45,612 nt of DNA. It comes from Staphylococcus americanisciuri. Its GTDB lineage: Bacteria; Bacillota; Bacilli; Staphylococcales; Staphylococcaceae. Position 1 is the first letter of the stretch, and each line of letters begins with the position of its first letter. Where the stretch lies: NCBI RefSeq assembly GCF_024814435.1, contig NZ_JANUXY010000011.1, positions 1 to 45,612 on the forward strand, written 5' to 3'. Shown here in pieces: positions 1 to 7,737 of this stretch. The notes beneath the pieces were generated by a model. The model was not told where the DNA came from and ran no database searches. It saw nothing but the letters and a program-made list of their open reading frames with translations. The position numbers and the translations under genes are program-made.

Positions 1-30
1 TCGCGGGTTCGAATCCCGTCTTCTGCTCCA
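1..30 (+). tRNA. tRNA-Gly, 3' fragment (cut by window edge)
   Basis: Only the T arm, the 3' acceptor strand and an encoded CCA (28-30) are present. The acceptor strand (CTTCTGC then T) matches the staphylococcal proteinogenic tRNA-Gly beginning GCAGAAG, usually with GCC anticodon. The anticodon itself lies outside the window, so the isotype is inferred from the acceptor strand and from the position before Leu(TAA). Confidence 0.8.
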
Positions 31-37
31 TTATTTT

Positions 38-126
38 GCCGGGGTGGCGGAACTGGCAGACGCACAGGACTTAAAATCCTGCGGTAAGTGATTACCGTAC
101 CGGTTCGATTCCGGTCCTCGGCACCA
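38..126 (+). tRNA. tRNA-Leu(TAA)
   Basis: Class II tRNA with a long variable arm. The anticodon stem CAGGA/TCCTG encloses loop CTTAAAA (anticodon TAA). Acceptor GCCGGGG pairs with the 3' strand and CCA is encoded at 124-126. Confidence 0.97.
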
Positions 127-137
127 TTTCAGAATAT

Positions 138-211
138 GCGCCCGTAGCTCAACTGGATAGAGCGTTTGACTACGGATCAAGAGGTTATGGGTTCGACTCC
201 TATCGGGCGCG
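138..211 (+). tRNA. tRNA-Arg(ACG)
   Basis: Acceptor GCGCCCG pairs with CGGGCGC and the discriminator is G211. Anticodon loop CTACGGA gives ACG, which would be read after A34-to-I editing. CCA is not encoded (CTA follows). Confidence 0.96.
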
Positions 212-224
212 CTACAATTCTTTT

Positions 225-298
225 CGGGAAGTAGCTCAGCTTGGTAGAGCACTTGGTTTGGGACCAAGGGGTCGCAGGTTCAAATCCTGTCTTCCCGA
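225..298 (+). tRNA. tRNA-Pro(TGG)
   Basis: Acceptor CGGGAAG/CTTCCCG, anticodon stem CTTGG/CCAAG and loop TTTGGGA (TGG). No encoded CCA. Confidence 0.96.
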
Positions 299-319
299 CT
301 TACTTAATAAATAGTTTAT

Positions 320-395
320 GGGGGCTTAGCTCAGCTGGGAGAGCGCCTGCTTTGCACGCAGGAGGTCAGCGGTTCGATCCCGCTAGTCTCCACCA
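320..395 (+). tRNA. tRNA-Ala(TGC)
   Basis: Anticodon stem CCTGC/GCAGG with loop TTTGCAC (TGC). Starting at 320 gives acceptor GGGGGCT against AGTCTCC, with two G-U wobbles. CCA is encoded. Confidence 0.96.
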
Positions 396-423
396 TTTAA
401 TTTAATACAATACAACTATATAT

Positions 424-497
424 GGCGGCGTAGCTCAGCTGGCTAGAGCGTACGGTTCATACCCGTGAGGTCGGGGGTTCGATCCCCTCCGCCGCCA
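424..497 (+). tRNA. tRNA-Met(CAT), elongator
   Basis: Acceptor GGCGGCG/CGCCGCC, anticodon loop TTCATAC (CAT). It closely resembles the Bacillus elongator tRNA-Met and sits in the same Ala-Met-Ile-Ser-fMet order. No encoded CCA. Confidence 0.92.
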
Positions 498-527
498 CTA
501 ATTATTAGTTGATAGAAATTATTATTA

Positions 528-601
528 GGACCTTTAGCTCAGTTGGTTAGAGCTAACGGCTCATAACCGTTCGGTCGCAGGTTCGAGTCCTGCAAGGTCC
601 A
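528..601 (+). tRNA. tRNA-Ile2(CAT, lysidine-modified type)
   Basis: Acceptor GGACCTT/AAGGTCC with anticodon loop CTCATAA. By sequence and by position after Met and before Ser it matches the Bacillus minor tRNA-Ile, whose C34 is converted to lysidine by TilS to read AUA. Assignment over Met rests on resemblance, not on the anticodon. Confidence 0.85.
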
Positions 602-610
602 TATAATTAT

Positions 611-703
611 GGAGGAATACCCAAGTCTGGCTGAAGGGATCGGTCTTGAAAACCGACAGGGGCTTAACGGCTCGCGGGGGTTCGAATCCCTCTTCCTCCG
701 CCA
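611..703 (+). tRNA. tRNA-Ser(TGA)
   Basis: Class II tRNA with long variable arm. Anticodon loop CTTGAAA (TGA), acceptor GGAGGAA pairs with TTCCTCC, and CCA is encoded at 701-703. Confidence 0.97.
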
Positions 704-723
704 TTTGTTATAGTTTCTATTAG

Positions 724-797
<74 letters not shown>

Positions 798-809
798 TAT
801 ATTTTTAGT

Positions 810-886
810 GGTCCCGTAGTGGAGCGGTTTAACACGCCTGCCTGTCACGCAGGAGATCGCGGGTTCGATTCCCGTCGGGACCGCCA
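810..886 (+). tRNA. tRNA-Asp(GTC), copy 1
   Basis: Anticodon stem CCTGC/GCAGG with loop CTGTCAC (GTC). Acceptor GGTCCCG/CGGGACC, CCA encoded. Identical to 44869-44945. Confidence 0.97.
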
Positions 887-893
887 TTTTTAT

Positions 894-969
894 GGTTCAG
901 TAGCTCAGTCGGTAGAGCAAAGGACTGAAAATCCTTGTGTCGGCGGTTCGATTCCGTCCTGAACCACCA
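894..969 (+). tRNA. tRNA-Phe(GAA), copy 1
   Basis: Anticodon loop CTGAAAA (GAA), acceptor GGTTCAG/CTGAACC. CCA is encoded here at 967-969 but not in the otherwise identical copy at 44953-45025. Confidence 0.97.
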
Positions 970-981
970 TTTTTATTTTTA

Positions 982-1057
<76 letters not shown>

Positions 1058-1063
1058 TCTTTT

Positions 1064-1147
1064 GGAGGGGTAGCGAAGTGGCTAAACGCGGCGGACTGTA
1101 AATCCGCTCCTTCGGGTTCGGCAGTTCGAATCTGCCCCCCTCCACCA
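1064..1147 (+). tRNA. tRNA-Tyr(GTA)
   Basis: Class II tRNA with a long variable arm. Anticodon stem GCGGA/TCCGC with loop CTGTAAA (GTA). CCA encoded. Confidence 0.97.
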
Positions 1148-1154
1148 TCCTAAT

Positions 1155-1228
1155 AGGGGCATAGTTCAACGGTAGAATAGAGGTCTCCAAAACCTTTGAT
1201 GTGGGTTCGATTCCTACTGCCCCTGCCA
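1155..1228 (+). tRNA. tRNA-Trp(CCA)
   Basis: Anticodon loop CTCCAAA (CCA), acceptor AGGGGCA paired with TGCCCCT, then G and an encoded CCA. Two bases before tRNA-His. Confidence 0.97.
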
Positions 1229-1229
1229 T

Positions 1230-1303
1230 GGCGGCTGTGGCGAAGTGGTTAACGCATCGGATTGTGGTTCCGACATTCGTGGGTTCGATTCCCATCAGCC
1301 GCC
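1230..1303 (+). tRNA. tRNA-His(GTG), copy 1
   Basis: The extra G(-1) of tRNA-His is encoded at 1230 opposite C73 (1303). Acceptor GCGGCTG/CAGCCGC, anticodon loop TTGTGGT (GTG). No CCA. The second copy (45039-45112) has C5 changed to T. Confidence 0.96.
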
Positions 1304-1320
1304 CTTAAAGTTATAATTAA

Positions 1321-1392
1321 TGGGCTATAGCCAAGCGGTAAGGCAACGGACTTTGACTCCGTCACTCGCTGGTTCGAATCCAGCTAGCCCAG
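1321..1392 (+). tRNA. tRNA-Gln(TTG)
   Basis: Acceptor TGGGCTA/TAGCCCA, discriminator G1392, anticodon loop CTTTGAC (TTG). No encoded CCA. Confidence 0.96.
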
Positions 1393-1399
1393 TTCCTTT

Positions 1400-1474
1400 G
1401 GCGGCATAGCCAAGTGGTAAGGCCGGGGTCTGCAAAACCCCTATTCACCGGTTCAAATCCGGTTGCCGCCTCCA
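1400..1474 (+). tRNA. tRNA-Cys(GCA)
   Basis: Acceptor GGCGGCA/TGCCGCC, anticodon stem GGGGT/ACCCC with loop CTGCAAA (GCA). Discriminator T and encoded CCA. Confidence 0.97.
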
Positions 1475-1485
1475 TGTTTACCTAT

Positions 1486-1559
1486 GCGGGAATAGTTTAA
1501 TTTTAGAACACTTTCCTTCCCGGAAAGAGGTACAGGTGTAAGTCCTGTTTTCCGCTCCA
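1486..1559 (+). tRNA. tRNA-Gly(TCC), non-proteinogenic (peptidoglycan) type 1
   Basis: Cloverleaf folds: acceptor GCGGGAA/TTTCCGC (one G-T), anticodon stem CTTTC/GAAAG, loop CTTCCCG, T stem ACAGG/CCTGT, CCA encoded. The D loop reads AATTTTA and lacks the conserved GG, and the T loop reads TGTAAGT instead of TTCRANY. These losses are the hallmark of staphylococcal tRNA-Gly species that donate glycine to FemX/A/B for the pentaglycine bridge and bind EF-Tu poorly. Functional class is inferred from this known family. Confidence 0.9.
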
Positions 1560-1567
1560 TATTATAT

Positions 1568-1641
1568 GCGGGAGTATTTCAATTTTAGAATATTTTCCTT
1601 CCCGGAAAAAGGTATAGGTGAAAGTCCTATCTTCCGCTCCA
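1568..1641 (+). tRNA. tRNA-Gly(TCC), non-proteinogenic (peptidoglycan) type 2
   Basis: Tandem relative of the preceding gene, 8 bases downstream. Acceptor GCGGGAG/CTTCCGC, anticodon stem TTTTC/GAAAA with the same loop CTTCCCG, T stem ATAGG/CCTAT, CCA encoded. It is more diverged: T loop TGAAAGT, D stem only three pairs because position 10/25 is T/T, D loop without GG. Expected role is cell-wall glycine donation; decay to a pseudogene cannot be excluded, though all other stems are intact. Confidence 0.82.
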
Positions 1642-1654
1642 TATTTTTCTATAT

Positions 1655-1702
1655 CCGAACCAATACAGCAATATTAATTGTTGTATCATGGACGGTTTTT
1701 TT
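1655..1702 (+). terminator. Terminator of the first tRNA operon
   Basis: Stem CCG..CCA / TGG..CGG with an internal mismatch and bulge, continuing into ATACAGCAAT (1663-1672) paired to ATTGTTGTAT (1677-1686), then seven T (1696-1702). It follows the last tRNA by 13 bases. Confidence 0.8.
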
Positions 1703-1890
1703 GTGCTTTTATACGTTTTGGTTCTACATCTTTTATGGTGGGATATGGCATGAATGAGCCATTCTGCCCTTTGCTTTTTAGCATGCAAAAGCGCTCATGC
1801 CTCTATCATTTTAAGTAACCAAACTCAAATGAAAGGAGACATGATGCGCCAATGTGACATGATATCTTAAAATGACTCAAAATTAAAGAT

Positions 1891-2206
1891 GAAAATATTC
1901 AAATAGATCATATTGATGAAGAAGTGTAAGTCTGTTGTCAGCTTTTTGCCATTGTCTACGGTACTTTATCTTATTCACTTAACAGAAGTCATAAGAATCA
2001 AATGTATACTTTAACCTAGCGAAATGGCGCTTTAAGTGCCAGTGCTGTCAAAAAACATTTACAGACTAAACAAGTGTTGTTGATGAACATTGCTTTATCT
2101 CTAATCGTGTGAAACGCGTTATTCAAGATAAGCTCACACAAGTACGTCCTGAAAAAGACAATGCGCTGATTGTTGCGTATCGTCGAGTACAGTTAATAGG
2201 TATGTA
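1891..2206 (+). pseudogene. Decayed protein-gene remnant, unidentified
   Basis: One reading frame gives protein-like sequence from about 1894 (NIQIDHIDEEV) broken by in-frame stops after GTG (1927-1929) and near 2016. It continues through ALSASAVKKHLQTKQ and then needs a frame change near 2085-2095 to read FISNRVKRVIQDKLTQ and on to a stop at 2204-2206. At least two stops and one frameshift, with basic helical composition, suggest a dead gene. I do not recognise the family, and a chance open stretch is possible. Confidence 0.4.
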
Positions 2207-2289
2207 AGAGGCTGTTAAACCATTATTAGTTAAACCTTCAATAGGATTACCTTGTCACATATCTACAGTCTTATCTTTTTTCAAAATAA

Positions 2290-2326
2290 AAAAATGATGA
2301 CTTCTCACTGAAAGAAGACATCATTT
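2290..2326 (-). terminator. Terminator of minus-strand tRNA-Leu
   Basis: Read on the minus strand, ATGATGTCTTCT pairs with AGAAGTCATCAT (one mismatch) and is followed by a run of T, directly downstream of the tRNA-Leu(CAA) gene. Confidence 0.8.
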
Positions 2327-2333
2327 GAAATAG

Positions 2334-2417
2334 TACCGATGGTCGGGGTCGAACCGACACGTCCTAATGGACACGGGATTTTGAGTCCCGCGCGTCTGCC
2401 AATTCCGCCACATCGGC
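2334..2417 (-). tRNA. tRNA-Leu(CAA), solitary
   Basis: Class II tRNA on the minus strand. Acceptor GCCGATG pairs with CATCGGT (G1-U72 wobble), anticodon loop CTCAAAA gives CAA. No encoded CCA. It is transcribed alone from its own strong promoter (2462-2490) toward the first tRNA operon. Confidence 0.96.
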
Positions 2418-2461
2418 TTAATAGCAAGTGATATGATTGACTAACAAAATCACATATATGT

Positions 2462-2490
2462 ATTATAGTACGTTCATATTGTTTCGTCAA
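2462..2490 (-). promoter_or_regulatory. SigA promoter of tRNA-Leu(CAA)
   Basis: On the minus strand TTGACG (2490-2485), 17-base spacer, perfect TATAAT (2467-2462), about 45 bases upstream of the tRNA. Confidence 0.85.
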
Positions 2491-2546
2491 TAATTTTTAA
2501 ATAAATTATTTTTGGGTGTATGGGCATAAAATTGATAGATTGTTTA

Positions 2547-2575
2547 TTGTGACAACCTTGGTTTTATATTATGAT
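2547..2575 (+). promoter_or_regulatory. Probable SigA promoter for the EIIC-like gene
   Basis: TTGTGA (2547-2552), 17-base spacer, TATGAT (2570-2575), 29 bases before the start codon at 2605. Confidence 0.6.
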
Positions 2576-2604
2576 AAACATATTATATTTAAGGAGGGTT
2601 TCAA

Positions 2605-3663
2605 GTGGGAAAGGCAGATAGTAGTGGAAAGCAGTTTTTCAACAACATACTGAATGCTGTCGGGGCGGGCGTTGTTATTGCGTTACTACCGAATGCATTA
2701 TTGGGGGAATTGTTAAAATTTTTTAAAGATGGTAATGAAGTATTAGAAATGATCTATCAATTGGTCATTGTTATTCAATCATTTATGGCATTTATCATTG
2801 GTGTTGTAGCAGCACATATGTTTAAGTTTTCAGGACCAGGTTCTGTTTTTGTGGGAACTTCAGCAATGTTAGGTTCAGGGGCAATTGTTTTTGATAATGG
2901 GGCAATCATGTTACAAGGTATAGGGGACATTATTAATGTGATGATTATTGTTACTTTTGCATGTGCCTTGTTTATGTTATTACGAGGTAAGTTTGGCTCA
3001 TTAGAACTGATTATTTTGCCAGTGGTGATTCCAATTATTTCAGGTTATCTCGGTCTATTGATATTACCTTATGTACGAAAAGTAACGAGTACACTGGGAA
3101 CTATTATTCATTCGTTTACTGAGTTAAATCCAATGTTGATGAGTATATTAATTACAATTACTTTTGCATTGCTAATGGTGACGCCTATTTCAGTGGTAGC
3201 GATTGCAACAGCTATTTCATTAACTGGTTTAGGTAGCGGTGCTGGTAATATGGGGATTGTAGCAGCCTGTGTTACGTTCTTGTTTGGGTCATTAACAGTG
3301 AATAAAGCAGGTGTTAATATTGTATTATTAGTTGGTGCGGCTAAAATGATGATTCCAGTGTATTTAAAACATCCGATTATTATGGTGCCACTGATTATTA
3401 ATGGTACGATTGGTGGTTTACTTGCATACTTTGTAGGAATTGAAGGAACACCGATGTCAGCGGGATTTGGTTATACAGGTTTAGTGGGTCCAATTAATGC
3501 ATTTAACCGTATGGATGGTGATCCGCTAATGAATATTTTAATACTTGCATTTGCATATTTTATTATCCCGTTCACAATGGCATTTTTTGTTCATCAAATC
3601 TGTAAGCGTATTTTACCAAGTTATTCAGATGATATTTATCGCTTTGAATTACCGAAACAATAG
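2605..3663 (+). CDS. PTS EIIC_2-type membrane protein, orphan
   Basis: A 352-residue, very hydrophobic protein with about nine to ten membrane helices and glycine-rich re-entrant stretches (GSGAGNMG, GFGYTGLVGP). It resembles the PTS_EIIC_2 family annotated as phosphotransferase-type IIC permeases. No EIIA or EIIB domain or gene is nearby, so phosphorylation-coupled sugar uptake is not shown and the substrate is unknown. GTG is the start because a full AAGGAGGG lies seven bases upstream and a promoter precedes it. A hairpin at 3686-3723 isolates it as a single-gene unit. Confidence 0.8.
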   Translation: MGKADSSGKQFFNNILNAVGAGVVIALLPNALLGELLKFFKDGNEVLEMIYQLVIVIQSFMAFIIGVVAAHMFKFSGPGSVFVGTSAMLGSGAIVFDNGAIMLQGIGDIINVMIIVTFACALFMLLRGKFGSLELIILPVVIPIISGYLGLLILPYVRKVTSTLGTIIHSFTELNPMLMSILITITFALLMVTPISVVAIATAISLTGLGSGAGNMGIVAACVTFLFGSLTVNKAGVNIVLLVGAAKMMIPVYLKHPIIMVPLIINGTIGGLLAYFVGIEGTPMSAGFGYTGLVGPINAFNRMDGDPLMNILILAFAYFIIPFTMAFFVHQICKRILPSYSDDIYRFELPKQ

Positions 3664-3685
3664 TTATATATGATGACTTGTTTTT

Positions 3686-3723
3686 ATCGTTATTGTTTTT
3701 TTGTAAAGCAATAACGATTTTTT
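3686..3723 (+). terminator. Rho-independent terminator after the EIIC-like gene
   Basis: Perfect 10-bp stem ATCGTTATTG/CAATAACGAT followed by six T. Confidence 0.92.
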
Positions 3724-3732
3724 AAAACACTA

Positions 3733-3761
3733 TTGCATAAATTTGCACTTATATGTATAAT
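3733..3761 (+). promoter_or_regulatory. Promoter of the glutamine-type ABC operon
   Basis: TTGCAT (3733-3738), 17-base spacer, perfect TATAAT (3756-3761), 28 bases before the ATG at 3790. It shows that upstream in-frame start codons lie inside the promoter and are not used. Confidence 0.85.
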
Positions 3762-3789
3762 GATGAATATCGTAAAAGGGGGTTGCTTA

Positions 3790-5247
3790 ATGAAGTATAT
3801 ACAAAAGATAGGGTGCATCGTTTTCATTTTAGCTATTTTGATGACCACTTTACCATTATCAGGCAAAGTTTATGCCGCAGATGAAAAATGGGAAAAGATA
3901 AAAGAGCGAGGAGAATTGCGTGTGGGTCTGTCTGCTGATTATGCGCCGATGGAATTTGAACGCACAATTAACGGAAAACGAGATTATGCAGGTATAGATA
4001 TTGAATTAGCTAAAAAAATTGCTAAAGATAATGGCCTCAAATTAACAATCATTAATATGCAATTTGACAGCTTATTAGGTGCTTTAAAAACCGGAAAGAT
4101 TGATGTGATTATTTCTGGTATGACACCTACGTCAGAACGTGAAAAAGAAGTGGATTTTTCCGATTCTTACATGGCCGTTAAACAGACTGTTGTAGTTAGA
4201 AAACAAGATAAAGATAAATATCAAACGTTAGAAGATTTAACAGGTAAACGCATAGGTGCTCAAAAGCAAACAACGCAAGAAGAGCTCGCACAAACAGAAA
4301 TTAAAGATGCAGATGTGCAATCTTTAACGCGTTTGCCAGAAGTTATCTTATCATTAAAGAGTAACAAGATTGATGGTGTTGTGATGGATAGTGCTGTTGC
4401 TGATGCGTATTTAAAGCAAAATAGTGACCTTGCATTATCAAAAGTATCATTTGCAAATTCTGAAAAACAAACAGCTGTTGCAGTGCCGAAAGAATCACCA
4501 GAACTTTTGGATAAAGTGAATAAAACTATTGCTGAAGTAAATGATAAAAAGTTAATTGATAAGTATGCAGAAAAGGCTGCACAAGCGATGAAAGATGATG
4601 GTAGCTTTTTCAGTAAATATGGTACGTTCTTTATCACAGGATTAAAAAACACAATACTTATTTCTATCATTGGTGTTTTATTGGGTGCTGTATTTGGCGC
4701 ATTGTTTGCATTGATGAAAATCAGCACGATTAAACCATTGAAATGGCTAGCATCTGTATATATTGAATTTTTAAGAGGAACACCACTCTTAGTACAAGTT
4801 TTCTTAGTATATTTTGGAACTACCGCAGTACTAGGTCTCGATATATCAGCTTTTATTTGTGGTACCATTGCACTCGTTATTAACTGTTCAGCTTATATTG
4901 CTGAAATTATTCGTGCTGGTATCAATGCGGTTGATAAAGGACAGATGGAAGCTGCGAGAAGTCTAGGTTTGAGTTATGGGCAAACTATGAAGTCAGTCAT
5001 CATGCCGCAAGCGATTAAAAATATTTTACCGGCATTAGGTAATGAGTTCGTAACAGTAATTAAAGAATCATCCATTGTTTCAGTAATAGGTGTGAGCGAG
5101 ATTATGTTTAATTCACAAGTAGTTCAGGGGGCATCTTTTGACCCATTTACACCGCTGTTAATTGCAGCAGTATTGTATTTTGTATTAACATTCTTACTTT
5201 CTCGTTTAATGAGTTACTTTGAAGGGAGATTGAGTGTCAGTGATTAA
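3790..5247 (+). CDS. Amino-acid (glutamine-type) ABC transporter, fused binding protein and permease
   Basis: About 485 residues. An N-terminal hydrophobic segment (about 6-27) acts as signal or anchor. Residues about 37-255 form a family 3 solute-binding domain (start [17 protein letters not shown]). Residues about 270-480 are a HisM/GlnP permease with the EAA loop ([19 protein letters not shown]). It imports a polar amino acid, by homology glutamine or a related one, with the ATPase encoded next. ATG 3790 is chosen because AAAGGGGG precedes it and the promoter lies upstream. It overlaps the ATPase gene by 14 bases, implying translational coupling. Fused GlnH-GlnP proteins are usual in staphylococci. 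Confidence 0.9.
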   Translation: MKYIQKIGCIVFILAILMTTLPLSGKVYAADEKWEKIKERGELRVGLSADYAPMEFERTINGKRDYAGIDIELAKKIAKDNGLKLTIINMQFDSLLGALKTGKIDVIISGMTPTSEREKEVDFSDSYMAVKQTVVVRKQDKDKYQTLEDLTGKRIGAQKQTTQEELAQTEIKDADVQSLTRLPEVILSLKSNKIDGVVMDSAVADAYLKQNSDLALSKVSFANSEKQTAVAVPKESPELLDKVNKTIAEVNDKKLIDKYAEKAAQAMKDDGSFFSKYGTFFITGLKNTILISIIGVLLGAVFGALFALMKISTIKPLKWLASVYIEFLRGTPLLVQVFLVYFGTTAVLGLDISAFICGTIALVINCSAYIAEIIRAGINAVDKGQMEAARSLGLSYGQTMKSVIMPQAIKNILPALGNEFVTVIKESSIVSVIGVSEIMFNSQVVQGASFDPFTPLLIAAVLYFVLTFLLSRLMSYFEGRLSVSD

Positions 5248-5962
5248 AATTGATAATTTACACAAGTCTTTTGGTAAAAATGAAGTATTGACAGGGATTA
5301 ATTTAGAAGTAGCAAAAGGTGAAGGGGTAGCAATCATCGGTCCTTCAGGTAGTGGAAAAAGTACATTGTTGAGATGTATGAATTTGTTAGAAACACCGAC
5401 AAAAGGACATGTCATTTTTGAAGGTAAAGATCTAACAGCTAAAGAAACAAATGTCGATCAGTTAAGACAAAAAATGGGAATGGTGTTTCAGAATTTCAAT
5501 TTGTTTCCACATAAAAAAGTGATTGACAATATCATTCTAGCACCTACATTATTGAAAAAAGCAAATCAAGCTGTATTGCGAGAACAAGCGCTTGAACTGT
5601 TAGATAAAGTAGGTTTGAAAGATCGGGCTGATGCGTTTCCGAGTCAATTATCGGGCGGACAAAAACAGAGGGTGGCAATTGCACGTGCATTGGCAATGAA
5701 TCCGAGTGTTTTGCTGTTTGATGAGCCAACTTCAGCACTGGATCCAGAGGTTGTTGGTGAAGTGTTGACTGTTATGACAGATCTTGCCAAAGAAGGGATG
5801 ACAATGATTGTTGTAACACATGAAATGGGCTTTGCGAAAAATGTAAGTGACAGGGTTGTGTTTATGGCAGATGGTGTTGTTGTTGAAGATGATACGCCAC
5901 AAAATCTTTTTGAAAACCCACAGCACCAACGTACTCAGAATTTCTTGAGTCGTGTGCTATAA
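5234..5962 (+). CDS. glnQ: Amino-acid ABC transporter ATPase (GlnQ-like)
   Basis: A 242-residue ABC ATPase of the polar amino-acid family. Walker [11 protein letters not shown]-loop [11 protein letters not shown], signature LSGGQ, Walker [14 protein letters not shown] and the switch histidine in VVTHEMGFA are all intact. It powers the permease encoded immediately upstream. The GTG start lies within the end of that gene and uses GAAGGGAG as ribosome site. A hairpin at 5976-6019 ends the two-gene operon. The exact substrate is inferred from family resemblance. Confidence 0.92.
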   Translation: MSVIKIDNLHKSFGKNEVLTGINLEVAKGEGVAIIGPSGSGKSTLLRCMNLLETPTKGHVIFEGKDLTAKETNVDQLRQKMGMVFQNFNLFPHKKVIDNIILAPTLLKKANQAVLREQALELLDKVGLKDRADAFPSQLSGGQKQRVAIARALAMNPSVLLFDEPTSALDPEVVGEVLTVMTDLAKEGMTMIVVTHEMGFAKNVSDRVVFMADGVVVEDDTPQNLFENPQHQRTQNFLSRVL

Positions 5963-5975
5963 GGAAATAGAGAAG

Positions 5976-6019
5976 TCTCAAGTATGGTGATATAAAATAA
6001 GCCTGCTTGAGATTTTTTT
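5976..6019 (+). terminator. Terminator after the ABC operon
   Basis: TCTCAAG (5976-5982) pairs with CTTGAGA (6006-6012) across a 23-base loop and is followed by seven T. Confidence 0.75.
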
Positions 6020-6116
6020 GTTGCCTGTAAATAAATTGAATATCATATACAAGTTGCAGGTGTTGATGACGTGAAATATGTTAAAATAGTAAGGTAACTT
6101 TTGAGAGGTGACGAAT

Positions 6117-7244
6117 ATGGACGTTGCTCAATTGAAGTCAGATATTATTGCATATGCCCATACAATAGGGATTGACAGTATTGGTTTTACAACTGCTGAT
6201 CCATTTGATGAGCTCAAGCAAAAGTTGATTGACTATCATGCGAATGGTTATGCATCTGGTTTTGAACCTACAGATATTGAGATGAGAACGAATCCGAAGT
6301 TATCGATGTCATCTGCTAGGTCGATTATTGCTATTGCAGTTGGGTACCCGAATCGTTTGCCGAATGTGCCGAAAAGCAAGCGTGGAGAACGAAGAGGGAT
6401 TTTTGCACGTGCATCTTGGGGCCAAGATTATCATAGCATTATGCGCAAGCGACTGGAAGCATTGGGAGAATATATCAAATCACGTGTGCCAGAGGTAGAA
6501 ATGATGTCGATGGTAGATACGGGTGTGTTATCTGATCGCGCAGTAGCAGAACGTGCTGGCTTGGGTTACACAGGACGTAATGGCTTCGTGATTAACCCTG
6601 ACTTAGGCACTTGGACGTATCTTGGGGAAATGTTAGTAAGTATTCCATTTCCACCAGATGATCCAATTATGGATAGCTGTGGGTCTTGTACGATATGCGT
6701 GGAGCGTTGTCCGACAGGGGCGTTAGTCGGCGATGGTCAATTGAATAGTCAAAAATGCGTCAGTTTTTTAACGCAGACGAAGGGTTACATGCCTGATCAA
6801 TACCGTTATAAAATTGGCAATCGTCTTTATGGGTGTGATACGTGTCAGCAGGTGTGTCCTAAAAATAGAGGGATTAATACGCAACATGATGACATTGTTT
6901 TAGAACCTGAAATTTTGAAGCCACGTCTTATCCCATTATTGCAGATGAGCAACAAAGCATTTAAGGAAACATATGGTCACTTAGCTGGTGCATGGCGAGG
7001 GAAAAAGCCAATTCAACGCAATGCGATTTTAGCGCTTGCTCATTTTAAAGAAAAAGAAGCGGTTCCCGAATTGAAAGCAGTAGCAGAGAATGACGCGCGA
7101 CCCATGATACGCGCTACAGCCTATTGGGCTATTGGACAGATTTTGGAAGATGAGGCAGAAGCTTATATTTTGTCACGCTATGATTCAGAAATTGAAGAAG
7201 TACAAATAGAAATGAAAAAGGGATTAGAAATGAGGAGACTATAA
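6117..7244 (+). CDS. queG: Epoxyqueuosine reductase QueG
   Basis: Cobalamin- and Fe-S-dependent enzyme that reduces epoxyqueuosine to queuosine in tRNA. From ATG 6117 it has 375 residues. Two ferredoxin-like clusters are visible: Cys188/191/194/198 (CGSCTICVERC) and Cys240/243/247 with Cys214 (CDTCQQVC). Asp134 in MVDTG matches the proposed proton donor of this family. The C terminus holds HEAT-like helices (about 290-370). ATG 6117 has GAGAGG eight bases upstream; a GTG nine bases earlier overlaps that site. trmL follows after two bases, so both anticodon-loop modification genes are co-transcribed. Confidence 0.95.
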   Translation: MDVAQLKSDIIAYAHTIGIDSIGFTTADPFDELKQKLIDYHANGYASGFEPTDIEMRTNPKLSMSSARSIIAIAVGYPNRLPNVPKSKRGERRGIFARASWGQDYHSIMRKRLEALGEYIKSRVPEVEMMSMVDTGVLSDRAVAERAGLGYTGRNGFVINPDLGTWTYLGEMLVSIPFPPDDPIMDSCGSCTICVERCPTGALVGDGQLNSQKCVSFLTQTKGYMPDQYRYKIGNRLYGCDTCQQVCPKNRGINTQHDDIVLEPEILKPRLIPLLQMSNKAFKETYGHLAGAWRGKKPIQRNAILALAHFKEKEAVPELKAVAENDARPMIRATAYWAIGQILEDEAEAYILSRYDSEIEEVQIEMKKGLEMRRL

Positions 7245-7246
7245 TT

Positions 7247-7717
7247 ATGACAATTCATGTTGTGTTATATCAACCTGAGATACCAGCCAATACAGGCAAT
7301 ATTGCACGTACTTGTGCAGCAACAGATACCAAGTTGCATTTGATTCGTCCATTAGGATTTCGCACGGATGATAAAATGTTACGCCGTGCGGGTCTAGATT
7401 ATTGGAAGTTTGTCGATATTACTTATCATGATAGTATTGAAGAATTTTTTGAACAGACGGACGGCACGTATTATTTATTAACCAAGTTTGGTTCAAGAGC
7501 ACATACAGATTTAGATTTTTCAGATAGAGAAATAAATCATTATTTTATATTCGGTAAAGAGACAACAGGATTACCAAGTTGGGTGAAAGATAAATACGAA
7601 AACACAGCATTGCGTATACCAATGAATGACAACGTGCGTTCACTTAACTTATCGAATACAGCTGCTATGTTAGTATATGAAGCATTGCGTCAACAAGGTT
7701 ATCCAGGATTACAATAA
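7247..7717 (+). CDS. trmL: tRNA (cytidine/uridine-34-2'-O)-methyltransferase TrmL
   Basis: A 156-residue SPOUT methyltransferase, standard TrmL length. N-terminal VVLYQPEIPANTGNIAR, the SAM-binding knot segment FGKETTGLP and C-terminal IPMNDNVRSLNLSNTAAM are all present. It methylates the ribose of the wobble base in leucine tRNAs, and two tRNA-Leu genes occur in this window. It sits two bases after queG and 20 bases before nagA, so all are probably one transcript. Confidence 0.95.
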   Translation: MTIHVVLYQPEIPANTGNIARTCAATDTKLHLIRPLGFRTDDKMLRRAGLDYWKFVDITYHDSIEEFFEQTDGTYYLLTKFGSRAHTDLDFSDREINHYFIFGKETTGLPSWVKDKYENTALRIPMNDNVRSLNLSNTAAMLVYEALRQQGYPGLQ

Positions 7718-7737
7718 TTCAAAAAGAAGGGATAGTT

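Noticed and set aside
1566..1757. 63-codon frame over the second tRNA-Gly and its terminator
   Set aside because: It is read across a tRNA gene and a terminator hairpin, so coding is implausible.
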